NCBI RefSeq assembly: GCF_000389965.1
Contig: NC_021191.1
Location: forward strand, 5,643,501 to 5,707,500
Source: Actinoplanes sp. N902-109
GTDB lineage: Bacteria; Actinomycetota; Actinomycetes; Mycobacteriales; Micromonosporaceae
Direction of reading: 5' to 3'
Length of the DNA stretch: 64,000 nt
A model generated the notes under the pieces. It saw nothing but the letters and a program-made list of their open reading frames with translations, made no database searches and had not been told where the DNA came from. Every line of letters starts with the position of its first letter. The first letter of the stretch is position 1. Made by a program: the position numbers and the translations under genes. Below, piece by piece: positions 54,997 through 61,402 of this stretch.

Positions 54997-56064
54997 ATGA
55001 GAACATCGCGCCGGTTCGCCGGCCTCGCCGTCCTCCTCCTCGCCGGGGCACTCGGCATCGCGCAGGCTGTCACCTCGGCCGGCCCGGCGGACGCGGCCCA
55101 GTCCATCCGCGCCTCCGACCCGAGCGTGCTGCGCGTCGGCGGTACGTACACCTCGGTGCAGTCGGTCGGCAACGGCATCGTCGTGCGGCAGGCCTCCTCC
55201 CCCGACGGCCTCGGCGCCGCCGCCACCCAGCAGGTCTTCACCGACACCCAGGGCCTCGGCGAGCTCTGGGCCCCGGAGATCCACTACGACGGCGGCCGTT
55301 ACTACATCTACTTCACGATGGGTACGGGATCAGCCCACCGCATGTACGTGATCAGCTCGGCCACCGCCGCCGGTGGTTACGGCGGGGCGACCAAGCTCAA
55401 CCTGCCGGACGACCGCTGGGCCATCGACGGCACCATGGTCGTCTTCAACGGTCAGCGCTACTTCGTCTGGTCCGGCTGGGCGGGCACCACCAACGTCGAG
55501 CAGAACCTCTACATCGCCAGGATGAGCAGCCCCACCACCGCCACCGGGACCCGGGCGATCATCTCCCAGCCGCGCGAGAGCTGGGAACGGGTGGTCGGCA
55601 ACCCGTACATCAACGAGGCCCCGGAAGCCATCCAGGACCCGAACGGCCAGCTGCACGTCACGTACTCGGCCAACGGCAGCTGGAGCGACCAGTACTGCAT
55701 CGCCGACCTGCGCCTGCGCGCCGGCGGGGACCCGATGTACGTCTGGGACTGGTACAAGTCCAACGGCTGCCTGTTCGGCTCCAACCGCGTCACCATGATG
55801 GCCGGCTGGGATCCCACGCTGTTCGTCAACGGCCCCGGCCACCACACGTTCGTGCTGCTCAACGGCGACATCAACACCAGCCCACCGGCCGGCTCGAAGT
55901 TCCCGCTGATGTTTCACGCGGTGCCGAAAGGTACGCCGTACAGCTGGGCCAACCGCTTCTGGTACACCGGCTCCTTCATGTGGTGGGCCGGCATCACCTA
56001 CAGCCGGGCCAACGTGCCGGGCTCGCCCACCGATACCGGCTACAGCATCAAGTTCTTCGAGTAG
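54997..56064 (+). CDS. Secreted GH43 arabinan-degrading enzyme
   Basis: A 355-residue secreted glycoside hydrolase. Signal peptide to about residue 35 (ending ADA). The five-bladed propeller starts IRASDPSVLRVGGTYTSV with the base Asp, WAPEIHYDGGRYYIYFT follows, WAIDGTMVVFNGQRYFVWSGW gives the middle Asp, and NEAPEAI holds the acid Glu. This resembles exo-1,5-alpha-L-arabinofuranosidases. It would release arabinose for the nearby importer and isomerase. No carbohydrate-binding module. Confidence 0.9.
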   Translation: MRTSRRFAGLAVLLLAGALGIAQAVTSAGPADAAQSIRASDPSVLRVGGTYTSVQSVGNGIVVRQASSPDGLGAAATQQVFTDTQGLGELWAPEIHYDGGRYYIYFTMGTGSAHRMYVISSATAAGGYGGATKLNLPDDRWAIDGTMVVFNGQRYFVWSGWAGTTNVEQNLYIARMSSPTTATGTRAIISQPRESWERVVGNPYINEAPEAIQDPNGQLHVTYSANGSWSDQYCIADLRLRAGGDPMYVWDWYKSNGCLFGSNRVTMMAGWDPTLFVNGPGHHTFVLLNGDINTSPPAGSKFPLMFHAVPKGTPYSWANRFWYTGSFMWWAGITYSRANVPGSPTDTGYSIKFFE

Positions 56065-56090
56065 CGCCGCCGCTGGCCCGCTCCGGTTGC

Positions 56091-56528
56091 TCAGAGACGG
56101 CCGCCCCGGGTGAACCGACCGACCGTAGCGGGCAGCACCAGACCGGCACCGGCCAGCGCGTGCAACAACGTGACCAGCTCGGCCCGGGTCAGATCACCCG
56201 GCAGATCGGGATCACGGTGCGGGACGTCCAGGGCCCGGGCAGCCTCGATCGCCCGGGCTCCGATGGCGGCTTCGACGGCCCAGAGCCGGTGCGCACGCAT
56301 GGCAAGATGCGCCGAACGGGCAAGTTCGTCGTGCAGCGCGAGCAGGCGGCGCAGGTCGGCGGCGAGGCGCTCGATGGGCGGCCCGTACGGCAGGCCGTCG
56401 GGCTGGGTGCGTTCCGCCCAGGCCCGGGCGATCACCCCGCAGATCCGCGGACCGTAGACGGCCGCGGCCCCGACCAGGGTGGGCGTCACGGTGATGAGGG
56501 CCAGCTTCCCGAAATCAAGAACGTTCAC
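56091..56528 (-). CDS. Hypothetical helical membrane-associated protein
   Basis: A 145-residue protein. An N-terminal hydrophobic segment (LALITVTPTLVGAAAVYG) is followed by an Ala/Arg-rich helical body (ERLAADLRRLLALHDELA, AVEAAIGARAIEAARAL). The GTG at 56528 has GGAAGGGG 4-5 nt upstream. Not recognised. Confidence 0.6.
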   Translation of the reverse strand: MNVLDFGKLALITVTPTLVGAAAVYGPRICGVIARAWAERTQPDGLPYGPPIERLAADLRRLLALHDELARSAHLAMRAHRLWAVEAAIGARAIEAARALDVPHRDPDLPGDLTRAELVTLLHALAGAGLVLPATVGRFTRGGRL

Positions 56529-56680
56529 AGCGCGCCCCTTCCCACCGCGCGACACCTGCCCTTCCGACAATCCGCCGTACTTCGACGAGCGTCAACCCGC
56601 TGGGTGCGACTCGCCGGCCAGCGGGACCCGGCGCCGTCCCGACCAGCACGGCGCCATCACCGTGCCGGCCGCCCCGGAGC

Positions 56681-56824
56681 AAGGACGGTCGCGTCGTTTG
56701 GCGGCCCCTTCGGGTGAAGGACGGTCGCATCGGGTGGCGGCCGCCTCGGATGAAGGACGGTCGCGTCAGGTGGCGGCCGCCTCGGGGGAAGGACAGTCGC
56801 ATCGGGCGGCGGCATCGCGGGGAG
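56681..56824. repeat. 36-bp tandem repeat, four copies
   Basis: AAGGACGGTCGC recurs (one mismatch in the fourth copy) at 56681, 56717, 56753 and 56789. The period is a multiple of three, so one plus-strand frame reads a 12-residue repeat (EGRSHRVAAASD-like); I do not regard it as a proven gene. Confidence 0.9.
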
Positions 56825-57208
56825 CCCCCGGTGGCGTTGCCAGGGGGTCCGGGGTGAAGGGCGGTCGCGTCCGGTGGCCTTGGCCCGGAAGGTCGGGTTG
56901 CGTCGCCAGGAGGCCCTGAGTGGCGAGACAACGAGCACCGATGGTCAGCAGGGGCGACGCGACGCACGGTCAGGAGACGACAGCGCCAGGCCGCATCGCG
57001 GGTGGCACACCGGCCTCGATGGCGGCATGCCAGGTGACGCGGCGGGACCTGGCGGTCGTGCCGAAGCTGATGGTGAGGGCGTCAGGCGGCGAGCCGATGG
57101 CGCGGCGGCATGAGGCGGCGCCAAGGAGGTGACGGCTCGGGCGCCACGGGACGGCGTTCACCGGATGCCGTGCGGAAGGGCCTGCTCGAACTGCTCGACG
57201 CCTCCTGA

Positions 57209-57348
57209 CCGCATGCCACCTCCGGACCGCACGACGTATCCAGCCGCAAGCCACCTCCAAACCGCACGCCACCTCTAGCCGCACGCCACCTCCGGACCGC
57301 ACGACGCCTCCAGCCACACGCCGCCGGTCGGCTGCTCGACGCCTCCGG
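57209..57348. repeat. Degenerate 35-bp tandem repeat
   Basis: Composite units of two similar halves, CCGCACGCCACCTCCGGA and CCGCACGACGCCTCCAG, recur with a 35-bp step from 57209 to about 57348, with several substitutions per copy. Confidence 0.75.
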
Positions 57349-57540
57349 CCGCACGCCGCCGGTCGGCGCGACGAGAGCTGACGGCGTCCGGCCCGGACCG
57401 CGCGTCGACCTGGCCGGATGACCGCACGTCGCGCGCGCCCACGCTCTATGACCAAGGCACCGCGCACCCAAGCCACCAAGCCGCACCCGCCCACACGCCA
57501 CGGCCGGGGCCATGGAGGCGCCCCCGTGCGCGCGACGGTG

Positions 57541-58470
57541 TCAGGCCGGGCGGACGCGCCCGCGCGGGACCAGCTTGGTGATGGGCATCGGGGGCGCGGG
57601 GATGCGGGGGCCGGCGTAACCGTGCACCTCGCCGAACTCGCCCTCGCCGCCGCCGGTGGCCGCTGCTTCCCAGGCTGCGCGGGCGGCGGCGACCTCCTCG
57701 TGGGAGCGGGCGACGAAATTCCACCACATGACGATCTCCTCGTCGAACGGTTCGCCGCCGAGGAGGAGGATGCGGGTTGCGTCGTCGGCGGTCAGGGGCA
57801 GGTGCGAGCGGCCGGTGCCCAGGTAGAGCAGCGGGCCCGGTTTGAGCGGGGTGCCGGCAACGGTGGCTGCGCCGTCGAGGACGAGGGCTGCGTACTCGAA
57901 CTCCGGGCGTACGGGAAGGGACTGGTCGGTGCCCGGAGCCAGGGCGATCTGCGCGCCCACCAGCGGGGTGTGGCAGGTCGCGGGCGAGGTCGCACCGGCG
58001 AGCGTGCCGACCAGGACGGTCGTGGTCAGACCGCCGTCGGTGACCACCGGGAGCTCGGGGTGGTGGGCGAACGCCGGTGCGAGGTGCCGGGCCGGCTCGG
58101 GCAGCGCGACCCACAGCTGGACGCCCTGCAGGACGGCGGTGTGCCCGGCGGGGGTCTCCTCGGAGTGCGAGATGCCGCTGCCGGCGGTCATGATGTTGAG
58201 CTGGCCGGGGCGGATCTCGCGCAGGCTGCCGAGGCTGTCGCGGTGCAGCACCTCGCCCTGCAGCAGCCAGGTCACGGTCTGCAGGCCGATGTGCGGGTGC
58301 GGGCCGACGCGCATGCCCGGCCCCTCGGTGACGTCGTGCGGGCCGTAGGCGTCGAGGAAGCACCAGGCGCCCACCATGCGACGGTGCTTGCTGGGCAGGG
58401 TGCGGGTGACCTCCATGCCGCGCGGACCGCCCAGCGCGACGGGTGCGCCCTCGAGAAGCTCAGTGCTCAT
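57541..58470 (-). CDS. Pirin family protein
   Basis: A 309-residue two-cupin protein. The N-terminal cupin has GPHPHIGLQTVTWLLQGEVLHRDSLG with the metal-binding His residues and ITAGSGISHSEE-like IMTAGSGISHSEET; the C-terminal pirin domain follows. Pirins bind iron and can be quercetinases or redox-sensing cofactors. The ATG at 58470 lies within the end of the preceding gene (11-nt overlap), so both are probably co-transcribed. Confidence 0.93.
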   Translation of the reverse strand: MSTELLEGAPVALGGPRGMEVTRTLPSKHRRMVGAWCFLDAYGPHDVTEGPGMRVGPHPHIGLQTVTWLLQGEVLHRDSLGSLREIRPGQLNIMTAGSGISHSEETPAGHTAVLQGVQLWVALPEPARHLAPAFAHHPELPVVTDGGLTTTVLVGTLAGATSPATCHTPLVGAQIALAPGTDQSLPVRPEFEYAALVLDGAATVAGTPLKPGPLLYLGTGRSHLPLTADDATRILLLGGEPFDEEIVMWWNFVARSHEEVAAARAAWEAAATGGGEGEFGEVHGYAGPRIPAPPMPITKLVPRGRVRPA

Positions 58471-58714
58471 GGTTGCTGACGCTACCGCTGGGGTGTGACA
58501 TTTCCGGGCCGACTTCGACGCGGGCGGCGGTGCCGGTGCCGAACCGCTGGTCACCGCCGCGCACGAGGACGAAATCCGGCGGATCACCGGTGCGCCAGCG
58601 CCGGCTGTCCGGTGAGGAGACCCAGAAATCCTGCTGATGCCCGTCGGCGGCGAAGAAGACCGGCGGGCCCCAGGGCAGCCCGGAGCCGTCCGCAGTGGCC
58701 AGCACGAGGTCCAC
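58460..58714 (-). pseudogene. Truncated PPOX-type flavin-binding protein
   Basis: 84 codons resembling the first half of pyridoxamine-phosphate-oxidase-like proteins (LVLATADGSGLPWGPPVFFAADG, FWVSSPDSRRW), then sequence that drifts (FGTGTAARVEVGPE) and a stop inside the pirin start. The family is normally about 140-160 residues. A GTG at 58714 is the first usable start in frame; an ATG 11 nt further upstream (58725) lies in another frame, suggesting a frameshift at the 5' end too. Likely decayed; a short functional form is possible. Confidence 0.5.
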
Positions 58715-58812
58715 TGCGACTCCGTCGTCATCGGCTCAGCGTGACAGAGGTCAACCCGCATCCCGCTCACCCCCGCAGTAGGGTTGCCGGACTCGCCGAC
58801 AAGGAGGTTGAT

Positions 58813-59745
58813 GTGCTGGTTCGACATGCTCTAGCCGTTTTGCTCGTCGCAACCCTCGCAGGCTGCGGAGACGACGGCAAGACGCAGCAGACAGCCGCAC
58901 CGGCACCGTCCCCGTCGGCAGCGCTGCCGGTGGCGCCCTCGCCTTCGGCGTCGCCATCCGCACCGGCGCAGTTGCCGCTGGGTGGCACCACGATCTTCCC
59001 CAAGTACCGGGTCGTCGCCTACTACGGCACGGCCGGCACCGGCACCCTCGGTGTGCTGGGCGAGGGCAGCCCCGACACGATGCTGCCCAAGCTGCGGGCG
59101 GCGGCCAAGCCCTTCGCCGGCGACCGCACCGTCCAGCCGGCCTACGAGCTGATCGCCAGCGTCGCGCAGGCCGGTCCGGGCAAGGACGGCGACTACAGCC
59201 AGATGATCGCCATGTCCAAGATCCAGCAGTACGTCGACCAGGCCAGGCGCAACAAGGTCATGGTGATCCTCGACCTGCAGCCCGGCCGTGGCGACTTCCT
59301 GCCGCAGGCCAAGCAGCTCGAACGGTTCCTGATCCAGCCGCACGTCGGCCTGGCCCTCGACCCCGAATGGCGGATGCCGCCCGGCAAGGTCCCCGGCAAG
59401 ACCATCGGCACGGTCGAGGCGGCCGAGGTCAACCGCGTCTCCGACTACGTCGCCGGCCTGGTCGAACAGCACAACCTGCCCGAGAAGCTGTTCGTGCTGC
59501 ACCAGTTCCGCACGTCGATGATGCCGGACATCGCCACGATCCAGAAGCGGCCGGGCCTGGCCATGGTGCAGCACGTCGACGGCTTCGGCACCCGCTCGGA
59601 GAAGAACGCCACCTGGGACCGCCTGCGCCGGCCCCAGCAGTTCCACCTCGGCTACAAACTCTTCTACGACGAGGACATCAAGCGCTACTCCGCCGCCGAC
59701 CTGCTCAAGTTCAAGAACGTCCCGGAACTGGTCAGCTTCCAGTAG
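58813..59745 (+). CDS. Lipoprotein, possibly TIM-barrel hydrolase-like
   Basis: A 310-residue lipoprotein. The GTG at 58813 has AAGGAGG at 58801-58807. Lipobox LAGC, then a Pro/Ser/Ala linker of about 40 residues. The folded part (YRVVAYYGTAGTGTLGVLGEG, MVILDLQPGRGDFLPQ, VGLALDPEWRMP, LFVLHQFRTSM) repeats beta-strand/helix units and holds Asp/Glu at strand ends, as in TIM-barrel hydrolases; I do not know a characterised relative. It sits on the outside of the membrane. Confidence 0.78.
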   Translation: MLVRHALAVLLVATLAGCGDDGKTQQTAAPAPSPSAALPVAPSPSASPSAPAQLPLGGTTIFPKYRVVAYYGTAGTGTLGVLGEGSPDTMLPKLRAAAKPFAGDRTVQPAYELIASVAQAGPGKDGDYSQMIAMSKIQQYVDQARRNKVMVILDLQPGRGDFLPQAKQLERFLIQPHVGLALDPEWRMPPGKVPGKTIGTVEAAEVNRVSDYVAGLVEQHNLPEKLFVLHQFRTSMMPDIATIQKRPGLAMVQHVDGFGTRSEKNATWDRLRRPQQFHLGYKLFYDEDIKRYSAADLLKFKNVPELVSFQ

Positions 59746-59793
59746 CCACCGGTCACAAGGCACGGTGGCGCGGAGCTCGGTGCGACGTGAAGA

Positions 59794-59831
59794 CCGCCCC
59801 GGCTCGACCTGTGTGGATCGTGCCGGGGCGG
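59794..59831 (+). terminator. Strong terminator-like hairpin
   Basis: CCGCCCCGGC at 59794-59803 pairs perfectly with GCCGGGGCGG at 59822-59831, 49 nt after the lipoprotein stop. A smaller stem (GCCACCG with CGGTGGC, 59745-59769) precedes it. Confidence 0.7.
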
Positions 59832-59863
59832 CCTCGGTACCCGCCGGGGAGCAGTGGCGGGCG

Positions 59864-59895
59864 GGAACGGCGGCGGGTGCACCCGCCGCCGTTCC
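59864..59895. repeat. 32-bp perfect palindrome
   Basis: GGAACGGCGGCGGGTG is followed at once by its exact reverse complement, with no spacer. It could be a second terminator, a protein-binding site, or a cruciform. Confidence 0.9.
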
Positions 59896-59899
59896 TCAC

Positions 59900-59946
59900 G
59901 ACCCCGGTGGCGCTCAACGGGGGGCGGTCAGCGCCCACCGGGGGTC
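59900..59946. repeat. Long imperfect inverted repeat
   Basis: GACCCCGGTGGCGC and GCGCCCACCGGGGGTC pair with two single-base bulges around a 17-nt loop, 4 bp after the 32-bp palindrome. The rest of 59947-60345 holds no gene that I can support. Confidence 0.7.
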
Positions 59947-60345
59947 GGGCAGACCGGTACGGAACCCGGTCGTGCCCAGGTCTCAAGCCGCTGGTCAACC
60001 GGCTCACCGAGCGGTCAGCCACGGGCCGGGACCGGACATCAGCGGCCACGCTCCCCGCCCGCCGGCGCATCTTCGCGAGCCGGCCCAGGCGCGGCGTCGC
60101 CAGCCGGCCATCGTCGTGCTGCTCTGTCCACCCTGAGATCTCTTGCGGAGCGGACCCACCGCTCACCTGCGGTGTCCCCCGAAGCGGACCTGCGCGGCTT
60201 CTGCCTGGGATGCCTCGCGGGGCGGGCCCGCCGCCGGCGAACCCGACGTCAGCTTGGTTGCCTCTCTCCCGTCACCCCGGCGCTCACCTGCAACCATCAG
60301 CTGCGAGGCGCACGCCGGCAGGCAGTGGGAGGCCGGCTGCCGGGT

Positions 60346-60462
60346 TCAGCGGCCGCGGCGGGACAACTGGGAGGAGTTCAGGGTGGACAGGGTCCAGGTG
60401 TCCAGGCGGCGCAGGGCCGAGCGGACGGTGGCGCGGACGGCGCCGAGTTCGAGGTGCGGCAT
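60346..60462 (-). CDS. 38-residue small protein
   Basis: ATG at 60462, stop TGA at 60346-60348. The start has AAAGGAG 6 nt upstream, one of the best ribosome binding sites in the window. Nearly every codon ends in G or C, as in real genes here. The product begins MPHLELGAVRATVRSALRRL, then DTWTLSTLNSSQLSRRGR: an amphipathic helix, a single Trp, and a Ser/Asn-rich tail ending in basic residues. No known family. It might be a regulatory peptide or a modified-peptide precursor, but no modifying enzyme is nearby. Confidence 0.6.
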   Translation of the reverse strand: MPHLELGAVRATVRSALRRLDTWTLSTLNSSQLSRRGR

Positions 60463-61106
60463 GTTCCGCTCCTTTCGTTCGGTGTCGTGTTTCTGTCAGT
60501 TGGCGGCGGCGTCAGCGCTGGGTCGCCGCCGGGTAGCAGTCGGTGAGCCGGCGCAGTGCCGCACCCGACCGCCTCGACAACAGTGACACCCTCATCACCA
60601 AGATCCGTGAGCCGCCGACGTGTCCCTCGACACGCTCACCCTGGGTGTCCGAAAGAGCATGATCATTCGGGAAATGCACTCTGTCGCTGTGCCCAGGCGG
60701 CCTTTAAGTCCTTCTTAATTCCGTGGGCAATCTACTCGTGGGAAACATGAACGGGGTTGGCCGGCGGAGTTGCCGGTGCCGCTTCCGCCGTCACGCTGCG
60801 TCAACGTTGTTGTAGTGCGCCGCTGCATATGAACCGCTGGGCGTTCGCATCCGTACTGTGCGTTGACGGACCATTCCCGGCGGCCCGCGACGCCGGGCCG
60901 GAACCGGCTTGCCGGGCCGGGTGACACGCCTCCGCGGGCGGTAGCGCCGCACGCAAATCCGTGGTTAACCTTCCAACCCGACCGCGCGGTAGGGAGGCAC
61001 CGGACGCGCGAGCGGGGGGACGGGCGTGAGGGACGGGGGACCACGGATGCGGCAGCGGGCCGGGACGACACTTCCGCCGCCATGCCTCCACAACGCCACA
61101 CCCGCG
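60463..61106. other. Gap without a recognisable gene
   Basis: Includes an AT-richer part at about 60640-60860 that could hold promoters for either side. I found no family match or strong start in this stretch. Confidence 0.5.
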
Positions 61107-61316
61107 GCGGCCAGGACCCACGCCACGCCCGGCCCGGCGCCCAGGCGTGTCCGGAACGCTCCGGCCAGGACGCACGCCGCAACCAGCCCAGCGCCCAAGC
61201 GTGCTCAGAACGCTCCGGCCAGGACGCACGCCGCAACCAGCCCGGCGCCCCAGCGTGTCCGGAACGCTCCGGCCAGGACGCACGCCGCATCCAGCCCGGC
61301 GCCGAAGCGCGGGCAG
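61107..61316. repeat. 54-bp tandem repeat, about four copies
   Basis: AACGCTCC recurs at 61155, 61209 and 61263 (exact 54-bp step), with long stretches in common (GCCAGGACGCACGCCGCA) and a more divergent first copy. It lies just upstream of the large gene at 61403. The reverse strand reads a hydrophobic 18-residue repeat (GLVAACVLAGAF-like), interrupted by a stop. Confidence 0.9.
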
Positions 61317-61402
61317 AGCGATCCGGTCGCCACCGGCCCGGCGATGGCGCACAAAGCCGTGAGTGCTGCGCCGATCGAGCGGGTGGCCGGCGAGGTGACC
61401 CG

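Larger units (their letters stand above)
56529..57540. other. Gene-poor stretch with two tandem repeats
   Basis: About 1 kb without a convincing gene. It holds a 36-bp repeat (56681-56824) and a degenerate 35-bp repeat with units at 57209, 57244, 57279 and 57314. Open frames encode low-complexity Arg/Pro/Ala peptides with no family resemblance. Confidence 0.7.

Noticed and set aside
56479..56919. Forward frame with a 12-residue repeat (EGRSHRVAAASD-like)
   Set aside because: No ribosome binding site or domain, and the frame overlaps the start of the gene at 56528 and ends in unrelated sequence; more likely a repeat that happens to stay open.
59753..60300. Several open frames on both strands after the lipoprotein gene
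   Set aside because: They cross strong inverted repeats, are Arg/Pro-rich, and lack ribosome binding sites.
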